64,000 bases of DNA from Algivirga pacifica (GCF_039543525.1 NZ_BAABJX010000045.1:1-64000); one strand, 5' to 3'. Shown: positions 1 to 8,218, numbered from the stretch's first letter. Translations and numbers: made by a program. Notes: a model not told the origin generated them from the sequence alone.

Positions 1-19
1 GCCACTCCTTATAAATTTA

Positions 20-59
20 AAGCCTTATTCAGCACGAGATGTTGGATAAGGCTTTTTTT
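20..59 (+). terminator. Rho-independent terminator of a gene left of the window
   Basis: A 9-bp perfect stem (20-28 with 46-54) is followed by a run of T on the + strand. It must end a transcript entering from the left, since no gene starts before it in this window. Confidence 0.8.
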
Positions 60-434
60 GTGTGAAATAATGAAACTTATGACTGCTCGCTTTACAGTAA
101 CATGAGATCATGTAAGGTTTTAGATCGATTTGAGCATTTATTTTCAATAAGGAAGTTTAGGTAAATGATTAAATAGTCATGCAAGGTTTGTTATTATTGT
201 GTAAGTAAAATAGGGTAGATTATTCTCTTAATTCAATTACTTCTTGTTGAGATTATATTTTGTGGTTGAGAAGTCCTTCATGAGAGAAAATTTTATGGAT
301 ACCCTTAGTAATAGGATTATTTAAGTAAATAATTGGAGACTAAATGAGGGAAGTCATATCCTATAAAGACTTTTGTCATATTTATAACTTAAATTCCTTA
401 ATAGCTTTGTCGCAGATAATTCTGATAATAATTT
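60..434 (+). other. Non-coding stretch between two + strand terminators
   Basis: I see no credible open frame on either strand between the terminator at 20-59 and the one at 435-473. A second terminator with no gene in front of it suggests a small RNA or the remains of a gene. No clear TAnnTTTG promoter was found, so this stays a suggestion. Confidence 0.3.
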
Positions 435-473
435 AAACACGGTCAAAGGCATGTTACTCTGGCTGTGTTTTTT
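435..473 (+). terminator. Orphan terminator-like hairpin
   Basis: An 11-bp stem with two G-T wobbles (435-445 with 460-470) runs directly into T residues on the + strand. It lies 180 bp upstream of the FNR-like gene and terminates no visible coding region. Confidence 0.55.
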
Positions 474-531
474 CATTGAGGACTATTTTTCTAGCTATAA
501 TACTATTTCTCAGCGATAAGAGAATAAATAG

Positions 532-545
532 GTATGCAAGCATAC
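532..545. promoter_or_regulatory. Palindrome upstream of the FNR-like regulator
   Basis: GTATGC and GCATAC flank a 2-bp AA centre, a perfect palindrome 105 bp before the start codon at 650. It does not match the FNR consensus TTGAT-N4-ATCAA. It could be an operator or chance. Confidence 0.25.
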
Positions 546-649
546 TTTATAATTCTGAATAAACGTAAAAATGTAAGAAATGGCTTTTGAAGAGTCTTAT
601 TGGATAGCTATTTTTAGAATATTATCAGAATCTATCCATACAAAAGACT

Positions 650-1339
650 ATGAAATTAACACAATCTACTTGTAAGATTTGCAAGGGTAGTGAAAGTTCT
701 TTGTTTTCTTGTTGTACACCTGAAGAAATCGAGAATTTAAACCTTGCAACTAACTGTAGTTTCTACAAAAAAGGTCAACCCGTATTCCAAGAAGATTCTA
801 TGCCAGTAGGCCTCTACTGTGTCAGTGAAGGTCTTGTTAAGGTAACCAAGCTCGGAAGTAATGGAAAAGAGCAAATTCTCAGAATTGCTAAGCCCGGAGA
901 TTTAGTGGGCTATAAGTCTTTAATCATGAGTATGAGATATAAGGCTTCAGCAATTGCAATTGAGGATTCATCGATTTGTTTAATTCCCAAATCCCAGTTT
1001 CAGGAACTTCTAAATTCAAACAGAGCATTTTATGATGGCATCATGCAACTGCTTTGTGAAGAAATCGATAGTGCAGAGACTAAAATTACAGATATTGCCT
1101 ATAAACCGGTAAGAGGACGAATAGCAGAAGCATTGCTTTTGTTAAATAGTTCATTTGTCGATAAAGAACAGATTACCCTCACTAGAGAGGATCTGGCAGG
1201 TTTAGTAGGAACTGTAAAAGAAACGGCTATTCGAATTATTTCTGAATTTAAGAATGAAAATCTCATCGAGATTAACAAGCGGAGTATTAAGATTATTAAT
1301 GAGCAAGGACTCAAAAAAATAAGTCACTTGTACGATTAA
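650..1339 (+). CDS. FNR-like Crp/Fnr family transcriptional regulator
   Basis: A 229-residue regulator with an N-terminal cyclic-nucleotide-binding-type beta-barrel (about residues 28-145) and a C-terminal winged helix-turn-helix (about 160-225). Its recognition helix has the KETAIRIISEF pattern, close to the E-x-x-x-R of the family. Unlike most Bacteroidota Crp-like proteins it has clustered N-terminal cysteines (C8, C11, C21, C22, and C36), the layout expected of an oxygen-labile Fe-S cluster as in FNR. The inference is a redox or oxygen sensor, plausible in a genome carrying pyruvate:ferredoxin oxidoreductase and Rnf. It is monocistronic, with its own terminator at 1361-1404. The exact ligand cysteines cannot be settled from sequence alone. 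Confidence 0.82.
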   Translation: MKLTQSTCKICKGSESSLFSCCTPEEIENLNLATNCSFYKKGQPVFQEDSMPVGLYCVSEGLVKVTKLGSNGKEQILRIAKPGDLVGYKSLIMSMRYKASAIAIEDSSICLIPKSQFQELLNSNRAFYDGIMQLLCEEIDSAETKITDIAYKPVRGRIAEALLLLNSSFVDKEQITLTREDLAGLVGTVKETAIRIISEFKNENLIEINKRSIKIINEQGLKKISHLYD

Positions 1340-1360
1340 AGAATAGTACTAAAGTAAATA

Positions 1361-1404
1361 AAAAGGGAGTGGAAGTCTATAAATGATTTTCACTCCCTTT
1401 TTTT
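1361..1404 (+). terminator. Terminator of the FNR-like gene
   Basis: GGGAGTG (1365-1371) pairs with CACTCCC (1391-1397). The stem is extended by A-T pairs and followed by seven T residues. Confidence 0.85.
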
Positions 1405-1640
1405 AGTTAATAACCTCCCTTAAAATGATTGAAACGTACTTGTAAACAGTGAGATGATTATAAAAAGTAAAAGAGTATGATAGAGATATTATTACTTTTC
1501 TTAGTTTTGTGCTGGATTTTAAGAATATTTACTAATTAGAGAGAAATAAGATTTTCTCTCACTGGGATATTCTAGTTAAGCAGATAGGGCAGAGGAGAGT
1601 TACACATATTGTTTAATAGTTATATTACAGCAGCTCGATT
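1405..1640 (+). promoter_or_regulatory. glyA upstream region with promoter-like box and hairpin
   Basis: TAGTTTTG at 1502-1509 matches the Bacteroidota -7 element TAnnTTTG, although no TTTG lies at the proper -33 distance. An 8-bp hairpin at about 1539-1561 lies in the predicted 125-nt leader. A 20-codon hydrophobic frame at 1477-1539 overlaps the promoter box and is probably chance. Confidence 0.35.
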
Positions 1641-2915
1641 ATGAAAAGAGACGAAAGAGTTTTTGACTTGATCGAAAGAGAAAGAAACAGACAAGTTTCA
1701 GGTATTGAATTGATTGCATCAGAGAACTTCACCTCTCCACAGGTAATGGAGGCTATGGGAAGTGTATTGACAAACAAATATGCAGAAGGCCTTCCAGGAA
1801 AAAGATACTACGGTGGTTGTGAAGTAGTAGATGAGGTAGAGACACTAGCTATCGAGAGAGTAAAAGAACTTTTTGGGGCAGAGTGGGCAAACGTACAACC
1901 TCACTCCGGAGCTCAAGCGAATGCTGCGGTGATGTTGGCTACTTTGAAGCCAGGAGATAAAATCTTAGGTTTTGACCTTTCTCACGGTGGACACTTAACA
2001 CACGGTTCTCCAGTAAACTATTCTGGTAAATTCTACAATCCAGTATTCTACGGAGTAGAACAAGAGACAGGAGTAATCGATTGGGATAAAGTAGTTGATC
2101 AAGCAAGAAAGGAAAAGCCACAAATGATTATCTGTGGAGCTTCTGCTTACTCTAGAGAGTGGAATTACCAAGCTTTAAGAGAGGTTGCTGACGAAATCGG
2201 CGCAATCCTTTTGGCGGATATCTCTCACCCATCAGGGCTTATTGCTAAAGGCCTTTTGAATGATCCTTTGAAGTATTGTCACGTAGTAACTTCTACTACG
2301 CACAAAACGTTGAGAGGACCTAGAGGTGGTGTAATCATGATGGGACAAGATTTCGAAAATCCATGGGGATTGAAAACTCCAAAGGGTAAAACAAGAATGA
2401 TGTCTTCTCTATTGGACTCAGGCGTATTCCCAGGTACACAGGGTGGACCTTTGGAGCACGTGATTGGTGCAAAAGCAGTAGCATTTGGTGAAGCATTGAC
2501 AGATGAGTACTTGAACTATGTGAAGCAAGTACAGAAAAATGCGAAGACAATGGCAGAGCACTTCTTGGCAAAAGGATATGATATCATTTCGGGTGGTACA
2601 GATAACCACATGATGTTGATTGACCTTAGATCAAAAGGGTTAACGGGTAAGATCGCTGAGAATACTTTGATCAAAGCAGATATTACTATTAATAAAAACA
2701 TGGTTCCATTTGATGACAAGTCTCCATTTGTTACTTCAGGTATGCGTATCGGTACGGCTGCTGTAACGACAAGAGGTTTAATTGAGTCAGATATGGGACG
2801 TATTGTAGAGTATATTGACCGTGTCTTGATGAACCACGAGAACGAAGGTGAGATCGTGGCAGTGAAGAACGAAATCAACGAGTGGATGCCTCAGTATCCT
2901 TTGTTTGCTCAATAA
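1641..2915 (+). CDS. glyA: Serine hydroxymethyltransferase
   Basis: This PLP enzyme converts serine and tetrahydrofolate to glycine and 5,10-methylene-tetrahydrofolate, the main one-carbon source in the cytosol. The 424-residue length is normal. The PLP lysine sits in TTHKTLRGPRGG at about residue 222, preceded by the ADISHPSGLI segment holding the cofactor-binding Asp, and the N-terminal YAEGLPGKRYYGG motif is intact. It is transcribed alone between terminators at 1361-1404 and 2942-2970. Confidence 0.97.
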   Translation: MKRDERVFDLIERERNRQVSGIELIASENFTSPQVMEAMGSVLTNKYAEGLPGKRYYGGCEVVDEVETLAIERVKELFGAEWANVQPHSGAQANAAVMLATLKPGDKILGFDLSHGGHLTHGSPVNYSGKFYNPVFYGVEQETGVIDWDKVVDQARKEKPQMIICGASAYSREWNYQALREVADEIGAILLADISHPSGLIAKGLLNDPLKYCHVVTSTTHKTLRGPRGGVIMMGQDFENPWGLKTPKGKTRMMSSLLDSGVFPGTQGGPLEHVIGAKAVAFGEALTDEYLNYVKQVQKNAKTMAEHFLAKGYDIISGGTDNHMMLIDLRSKGLTGKIAENTLIKADITINKNMVPFDDKSPFVTSGMRIGTAAVTTRGLIESDMGRIVEYIDRVLMNHENEGEIVAVKNEINEWMPQYPLFAQ

Positions 2916-2941
2916 GCATATCAAATCGTTGATAATAATAA

Positions 2942-2970
2942 GAGGGAAGGCTAAATGTCTTCCCTTTTTT
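2942..2970 (+). terminator. Terminator of glyA
   Basis: GGGAAG (2944-2949) pairs with CTTCCC (2959-2964), followed by six T residues. It ends just inside the convergent Crp/Fnr gap. Confidence 0.85.
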
Positions 2971-2976
2971 ATTGTT

Positions 2977-3546
2977 CTATGAATTGTTGGAGTAAAGTCT
3001 ACTAAGCGTTTCCCTTGAAACACCCAGATAAGCGGCTATGTATTTTTTTGGAATACGATCTTTCAAGGTTGGATAGAGACGAATAAATTCTTCATAACGC
3101 TCCTGAGGATTATTGGATAGGAGTGATAAAATTCGTTTTTGAAGAGCAACGTATCCATTGGTAATTTTTTGACGGAAGAAATATTCCATTTTATGTAAGT
3201 CTGTACATAGCTTTTCCCGATTGGCTAAGGAAATCTGAAGTATTTCACAGGGTTCCATGCAATCGACATTGATTGTAGCTTGTAGTGTATTGAAGTAGGC
3301 ATCGTAATCAGCAACCCACCAATCTTCTATGGCAAACTGCAAGATATGTTCTTTGCCATCAGAATTGGTATAGAAGGCTTTGAGACAGCCTTTGATTACC
3401 CAATTATCATATTTATCATACTCTCCTTCTTGAACTAAATATTGGTGCTTTCGGAGGGACTTGTGTTCGAAGTGGGATAGTACATGTTCAAATTCAGTAT
3501 CACTTAATGAGATGATTTTCTCTATGTGTTGTCGTAATGGGTGCAT
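2977..3546 (-). CDS. Crp/Fnr family regulator, Bacteroidota type
   Basis: A 189-residue protein of the short Crp/Fnr type abundant in Bacteroidota: a cNMP-binding fold (about residues 20-120, including the QEGEYDKYDNWVIKG turn) and a small C-terminal helix-turn-helix ending AAYLGVSRETLSRLYS. It lacks an N-terminal cysteine cluster and a clear cAMP phosphate-binding signature, so the ligand is unknown. It lies downstream of, and on the same strand as, the secreted DJ-1/PfpI gene, but a strong terminator at 3622-3652 separates them. The Crp-type palindrome at 4585-4600 may be a target of this regulator or of the one at 650. Confidence 0.85.
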   Translation of the reverse strand: MHPLRQHIEKIISLSDTEFEHVLSHFEHKSLRKHQYLVQEGEYDKYDNWVIKGCLKAFYTNSDGKEHILQFAIEDWWVADYDAYFNTLQATINVDCMEPCEILQISLANREKLCTDLHKMEYFFRQKITNGYVALQKRILSLLSNNPQERYEEFIRLYPTLKDRIPKKYIAAYLGVSRETLSRLYSNNS

Positions 3547-3621
3547 AAAGCATACGGTTGAGCATTAAACAAACATTAGACAAAAGTGAGGATAATATTT
3601 TGATCTATTATAGCTGAGTAC

Positions 3622-3652
3622 AAAAAAAGCGACAGATATGTCTATCTGCCGC
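3622..3652 (-). terminator. Terminator of the DJ-1/PfpI gene
   Basis: On the minus strand a 10-bp stem with one mismatch (3643-3652 with 3629-3638) is followed by seven T residues. Confidence 0.85.
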
Positions 3653-3679
3653 TATACTATTTGAATAAGAACAATCTTA

Positions 3680-4426
3680 TTACTTGTTCTCTTGAAGTGT
3701 TTCTACAATTTTCTCCCCCAATAAGTGTGCTGAAGCAGGGTTTTGTCCGGTGATCAATCGACCATCCACAGATACTTTTTCTTCCCAGTTAGCAGCTTTA
3801 TCTACTTTAGCTCCTCTTTCGATCAGTTTTGTTTCCAAGGCAAAAGGAACTACGTTATCTAGTTTCATCGCTTCTTCTTCCTCGTTGGTGAAGGTACTGA
3901 TGGTCTTACCATCCACTAGATAGCTTCCGTCATTTAATTTGATGTTTACCAATCCTGCTGGTCCATGACATACGGCACTAACAACTCCTCCTTGCTCGTA
4001 AATATCAGCAGCGATATTCGCTAGTTTCTTATTTTTAGGAAAGTCCCACATTGTTCCGTGTCCTCCTGCATAGTGGATTACTTGATAGTCAGACACCTCA
4101 ACTTGCTTTGGCTTAAGCGTATTATTGATCTTTTGCTGAAAAGTTTCGTCTTCCCATACTTTTTTGTTGATAGGATCTTCTAAGTCAAATCCATCTACAG
4201 GCACTTTGCCACCTTTAGGACTTACAAAGTCAATCTCGTAACCTGCTTTGGTAAGTACATCCCACGGGTGTGCTACTTCACTTAGGTAGTACCCTGTTTC
4301 TTTGCCAGTATTTCCTAGTTCTCCGTGACTAGTAACAACGAACAAAATTTTCCCTTTTGAATCTTGAGCTTGTACCCCAGTAAGCGCCCAAATACTTAGG
4401 ATAAAAAATAAGAATAACTGTTTCAT
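3680..4426 (-). CDS. Secreted DJ-1/PfpI family (type 1 glutamine amidotransferase-like) protein
   Basis: A 248-residue member of the DJ-1/PfpI superfamily, close to the Hsp31/glyoxalase-III branch. The nucleophile elbow is SAVCHGPAGLVN, with Cys at about residue 151, and the conserved GGHGTMWDFP loop precedes it. The N-terminus is a Sec signal peptide ending in VQAQD, so it should act in the periplasm, which is less usual for the family. Likely roles are repair or detoxification of carbonyl-damaged molecules, or an esterase-like activity. A Crp-type palindrome lies about 160 bp upstream. Confidence 0.88.
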   Translation of the reverse strand: MKQLFLFFILSIWALTGVQAQDSKGKILFVVTSHGELGNTGKETGYYLSEVAHPWDVLTKAGYEIDFVSPKGGKVPVDGFDLEDPINKKVWEDETFQQKINNTLKPKQVEVSDYQVIHYAGGHGTMWDFPKNKKLANIAADIYEQGGVVSAVCHGPAGLVNIKLNDGSYLVDGKTISTFTNEEEEAMKLDNVVPFALETKLIERGAKVDKAANWEEKVSVDGRLITGQNPASAHLLGEKIVETLQENK

Positions 4427-4584
4427 AATAATTATAGGTTTAATCCAATGATCTATTTCTATTTATAATCAGAGAAACACAAGGACAGTTCCTTACTTGT
4501 AGAGCTGCTGTATTTCCCTTTTGTTGACGATACAAAGGTCTATAAAATTTAAAGGGAGGGGAAGGAAGCTACGCACAAAAAAAA

Positions 4585-4600
4585 TGTGATTTGGATCACA
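4585..4600. promoter_or_regulatory. Crp/Fnr-type operator, TGTGA-N6-TCACA
   Basis: TGTGA TTTGGA TCACA is a perfect inverted repeat in the spacing of Crp- and HcpR-type sites, and the flanking AAA also fits the enterobacterial CRP consensus. It lies between the clpB terminator and the DJ-1/PfpI gene, about 160 bp before the latter's start codon. Two Crp/Fnr genes lie within 4 kb. Confidence 0.6.
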
Positions 4601-4632
4601 CCAAATGATATGGTTCCAAACAAGCTCTTAAT

Positions 4633-4664
4633 AAAAAAGGGAAGACTAGATGCTAGCCTTCCCC
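4633..4664 (-). terminator. Terminator of clpB
   Basis: On the minus strand GGGAAG-GCTAG and CTAGT-CTTCCC form a long stem around CAT (4639-4663) and run into a T tract. Confidence 0.88.
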
Positions 4665-4690
4665 GTTGGTATTTGATGATAGGGCGTATC

Positions 4691-7306
4691 TTATAATGCC
4701 TCGTTTCTGAATACTATCTTATTATTGTCTACGTCAACGACCACTTTTTGTTCGTTATTGATGTCTCCATTTAGAATAGATTTGGAAAGATCATTCAATA
4801 AGTAGCGTTGAATCACCCTTTTGATTGGTCTTGCACCAAACTGAGGATCGTAACCAATATCCGATAGATAGTCCAATGCCTTGTCAGTCGCTTCAATATG
4901 GATATTATTCTGTAGCATACGCTTTTGAATATCCTTGAACTGAATACCGGCAATGATACGCATCTCTGCTTTTTCCAGTGGCTTGAACATGATCAGTTCA
5001 TCGATACGGTTCAGGAACTCCGGACGTACTGACTTTTTCAGTAGGTCGAATACTCGCTCCTTGGTAGCCTCCAGGAAGAGTTGTTTCTCGTCTTCCTCCA
5101 TCTCACGATTCTTGATATGCTCAAAGTCTTCCATAATCATATCTGACCCTATATTGGAGGTCATAATGATAATGGCATTCTTGAAGTCGGCAATGCGACC
5201 TTTGTTATCGGTTAAGCGACCGTCGTCCAGTACTTGTAGGAGAATATTGAAAACATCCGGATGGGCTTTTTCAATCTCATCCAACAGGATCACTGCATAA
5301 GGACGCTTTCTTACCGCTTCGGTCAACTGTCCTCCCTCATCGTACCCTACGTAGCCCGGAGGAGCTCCAATCAGACGGCTTACCGAATGACGTTCCTGAT
5401 ACTCGGACATATCGATACGAACCATCGCTTTCTCATCGTCGAAGAGATACTCCGCCAATGCCTTTGCCAACTCTGTTTTACCTACCCCAGTGGTACCTAG
5501 GAAGAGGAATGAACCGATTGGACGTCGAGGGTCTTGCAATCCGGCACGACTCCTACGTACAGCGTCAGACACCGCCGTAATCGCCATCCCTTGACCGGCA
5601 ACACGCATCTTGATCTGGTCTTCCATATGCAAGAGTTTCTCACGTTCAGACTGCAACATCTTGCTGACAGGAATTCCCGTCCATTTGGCAACCACTTCAG
5701 CGATCTCCTCGGAGGTCACTTCTTGTTTTAATAGGCTATGACCTTCTTCATTGCCTTTACTAACAATTTCCTGCTGTGTTTCCAATTTTTGTTCCAACTC
5801 AGGGATTTTACCGTACTCTAACTCGGCAGCCAATCCAAGGTTACCTTCCCTTTTTGCTCTTTCGGCATCCCTTTTAGCATCCTCAATTCCTGACTTTAAG
5901 GACTTTAATTCCTCAATACTATCTTTCTCCTGTCTCCACTTGGCTTTCAGGTCTTGTAGTTTTCCATTGAGGTCTGCAATGGATTTGCTTAAATCTTCTT
6001 CCTTGAGGGTGTCCCCTTCCTTACGAATAGCTTCCCGCTCAATTTCCAACTGCATCACCTTACGCTGAATTTCGTCGATCTCTTCCGGCATGGAGTCAAT
6101 CTGAATTCTCAGACGGGAGGCCGCCTCATCCATTAAGTCAATAGCCTTATCCGGCAATTGACGATCGGTGATATAGCGGTTGGATAATTCTGCCGCAGAA
6201 ATAATCGCATCGTCCTTAATACGTACCCCGTGGTGCACTTCATACTTCTCTTTGATCCCCCTTAGGATAGAGATGGTATCCTCTACCGTAGGTTCATCGA
6301 TATATACGGTCTGGAATCGTCTTTCCAGCGCCTTATCTTTTTCTACATACTTCTGGTATTCTTTCAGGGTAGTGGCACCAATTGAACGCAACTCACCCCT
6401 TGCCAAAGCAGGTTTCAGTAGGTTCGCCGCATCCATTGCGCCTTCTCCACCACCGGCACCCACTAGTGTATGGATCTCGTCAATAAATAGTACAATCTGT
6501 CCTTCTGCATCCACAACCTCCTTGATGACTGCTTTCAGTCTTTCCTCAAACTCTCCTTTGTACTTGGCACCTGCCACTAGCGCACCCATATCTAAGGCTG
6601 CTAACGTAATGTCCTTTAAGTTTTCCGGAACATCCCCTGAAGCAATACGTTGCGCCAGTCCTTCGGCAATGGCCGTTTTACCTACCCCAGGTTCTCCAAT
6701 CAACATTGGATTGTTTTTGGTTCTTCTGGACAGGATTTGCAAAACCCTTCTAATTTCCTCGTCACGACCGATCACTGGGTCCAACTTCCCTTGCTTGGCA
6801 AGTTCCGTTAGGTTTTGTGAATAACGTTCCAAAGAGCGGTACTTATTTTCCGCATTCTGGTCGGTCACTTTACTATCTCCTCTCACTTCTTTTATCGCTG
6901 CTTTTAAATCTTTCTCATTATATCCTACTTCCTTCAGAATGGAAGCCGTTTTATCTTTTCCCTTGAATATCCCGATCAGTATATGCTCTACGGCAACAAA
7001 CTCATCCTTCATATCCCGCATGATATGCTCCGCTTGCTGTACTGCTTGAATAGCATCATTGGAGAAATACGGATTTTGTCCCGAAGACTTCGGATAAGTC
7101 AGGATCAGGTCCGATATCTTTTGCGTTAACGTATTTTGATTCACCCCTAACTTCTTATTGATAAAAGAAATCAGGTTCTGATCATTTTCTATAATTCCTT
7201 TTAAGATATGCCCGGTCTCTATAATCTGCTGTTGGTTGCCTTGGGCAATGGAGGCAGCCTTCTGTATCGCTTCTTGCGATTTGATGGTTAGCTTGTCGAA
7301 ATTCAT
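4691..7306 (-). CDS. clpB: ATP-dependent disaggregase ClpB
   Basis: An 871-residue Hsp100 chaperone that extracts and refolds aggregated proteins together with DnaK/DnaJ. It has an N-terminal Clp_N domain (1-145), a first AAA+ module with GEPGVGKT at about 203-210, the M-domain coiled coil (about 410-530) that marks ClpB rather than ClpA or ClpC, and a second AAA+ module with GTTGVGKT at about 604-611 and LLDEIEKAHPDV as Walker B. No P-loop IGF/IGL motif for ClpP docking is evident. It is monocistronic. A repeated ATTTTTG(G)CTGTCA upstream may be a heat-shock control site. Confidence 0.97.
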   Translation of the reverse strand: MNFDKLTIKSQEAIQKAASIAQGNQQQIIETGHILKGIIENDQNLISFINKKLGVNQNTLTQKISDLILTYPKSSGQNPYFSNDAIQAVQQAEHIMRDMKDEFVAVEHILIGIFKGKDKTASILKEVGYNEKDLKAAIKEVRGDSKVTDQNAENKYRSLERYSQNLTELAKQGKLDPVIGRDEEIRRVLQILSRRTKNNPMLIGEPGVGKTAIAEGLAQRIASGDVPENLKDITLAALDMGALVAGAKYKGEFEERLKAVIKEVVDAEGQIVLFIDEIHTLVGAGGGEGAMDAANLLKPALARGELRSIGATTLKEYQKYVEKDKALERRFQTVYIDEPTVEDTISILRGIKEKYEVHHGVRIKDDAIISAAELSNRYITDRQLPDKAIDLMDEAASRLRIQIDSMPEEIDEIQRKVMQLEIEREAIRKEGDTLKEEDLSKSIADLNGKLQDLKAKWRQEKDSIEELKSLKSGIEDAKRDAERAKREGNLGLAAELEYGKIPELEQKLETQQEIVSKGNEEGHSLLKQEVTSEEIAEVVAKWTGIPVSKMLQSEREKLLHMEDQIKMRVAGQGMAITAVSDAVRRSRAGLQDPRRPIGSFLFLGTTGVGKTELAKALAEYLFDDEKAMVRIDMSEYQERHSVSRLIGAPPGYVGYDEGGQLTEAVRKRPYAVILLDEIEKAHPDVFNILLQVLDDGRLTDNKGRIADFKNAIIIMTSNIGSDMIMEDFEHIKNREMEEDEKQLFLEATKERVFDLLKKSVRPEFLNRIDELIMFKPLEKAEMRIIAGIQFKDIQKRMLQNNIHIEATDKALDYLSDIGYDPQFGARPIKRVIQRYLLNDLSKSILNGDINNEQKVVVDVDNNKIVFRNEAL

Positions 7307-7402
7307 ATGAGTTATTTTTTAGGGGCGCGATGAATCGTGCCCGTACTATCCTTTATCTTTATTTATCTGCAATCATTATTGATCAAAAGGAGGGCCAATG
7401 GG

Positions 7403-7464
7403 ATTTTTGCTGTCAAAGTAGCTTATGATGCGTGAGTTAATAGATTTTTGGCTGTCATTTTGAC
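7403..7464 (-). promoter_or_regulatory. Candidate heat-shock control region of clpB
   Basis: Two direct copies of ATTTTTG(G)CTGTCA (7403-7414 and 7444-7457) lie 41 bp apart upstream of clpB. The distal copy runs into the palindrome GTCATTTTGAC (7454-7464). A minus-strand TACTTTG (complement of 7414-7420) resembles a shortened TAnnTTTG box. Neither a CIRCE nor a sigma-32 site is present. Confidence 0.35.
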
Positions 7465-7570
7465 TTATTGTTTTCATATTCAGGGTTTTAGTAGGACTTT
7501 TTGTCATTTTATGGTTAAGTATTTTACTATCGACTTTCATAGGACAAGCTGTAAAAATATACCCTACTCT

Positions 7571-7750
7571 AAGAGTTCAGATTTTATCTTTTAGAGGAGT
7601 TAATAGTAAACACTACTGTAAGGTGATAAAATCGCTCTTAGAGTTTAGGTGTCCTTAGACCTTAATATTCTATATGGTCAAAGAGCGATTTTATCGGTGA
7701 GACCTCATTTTTTCGTTTATGGTGTAGTATCCGATAAAATCTGAATTCTT
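7571..7750. repeat. Four-arm inverted-repeat element, copy 1
   Basis: Eight segments follow one another with no gap at the junction. P1-left 7571-7579, P2-left 7580-7588, P2-right 7625-7633, P3-left 7634-7639, P3-right 7681-7686, P4-left 7687-7695, P4-right 7733-7741, P1-right 7742-7750. P1 is AAGAGTTCA/TGAATTCTT (one wobble), P2 and P4 both use GATTTTATC/GATAAAATC, and P3 is GCTCTT/AAGAGC. Copy 2 at 40143-40291 has the same order, the same P1 and P3 core sequences and different P2 and P4. It could act as an RNA or as a DNA cruciform. Confidence 0.75.
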
Positions 7751-7838
7751 TGACCAGTGTAGATCTTGTATAACGTGTTTGACAAGAAGTGATAATTAAG
7801 GTATAAAAAATATATAGGGTCTGCTTATAAAAAGCAGG

Positions 7839-7915
7839 TTTCTATTTAATAAGCTGAATGTAGGCCCTTGCGTCACGCAAGGGTTTGCGTAACAATAGTG
7901 TTTCTAATAGCTGAG
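7839..7915 (+). repeat. Diverged intergenic repeat, copy A (partner at 54277)
   Basis: It contains TTTCTATT, then ATGTAGGCCCTTGCGTCACG, then CTAATAGCTGA in the same order as a block at 54277-54370. The core forms a perfect hairpin CCCTTGCG-TCA-CGCAAGGG. No coding potential was seen. Confidence 0.5.
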
Positions 7916-7972
7916 ACACTCATATTTTCACAAACTTCTTTAGCAGAAGGAAAGGGAGTTCTTGGAGATTAA

Positions 7973-8203
7973 AGCGTTTATGCAGGCGTTAGTCGAAAAG
8001 CACAAAGGGATTTTTACTTTAATCAGAAGGCTAATGGTATTCGTTTTTTATGTGGAGGACTTTTGGCCATAGACTTATTGGAAGAAAGAACTGACCTTCG
8101 ATATATACAAACTTTTTTGGGACATAGCTCCAAAAAAACAACAGAGATCTATCGGCATGTAGTGACAAAGAAATTGAATAATATCAAGAATTTACTAGAT
8201 TAG
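7973..8203 (+). pseudogene. Degenerate C-terminus of a tyrosine recombinase/integrase
   Basis: An uninterrupted reading frame with no proper start encodes the end of a XerC/XerD/IntI-type recombinase. LLEERTDLRYIQTFLGHSS, then KKTTEIYRHVV, includes the box II LGH motif and the catalytic tyrosine (IYRHV). The catalytic RHxFATH segment that should precede it is replaced by CGGLLAIDLLE, and a stop at 7970-7972 closes the frame upstream, so the enzyme is dead and N-terminally truncated. It sits at the upstream edge of a run of cassette-like small genes. Confidence 0.8.
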
Positions 8204-8218
8204 AGATGAGAAGGGGAT

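Noticed and set aside
1477..1539. 20-codon hydrophobic frame before glyA
   Set aside because: It overlaps the best promoter box (1502-1509) and has no ribosome site; probably chance.
4953..6824. Long open frames on the strand opposite clpB
   Set aside because: They mirror the codon pattern of clpB, have no own start context and no recognisable product.
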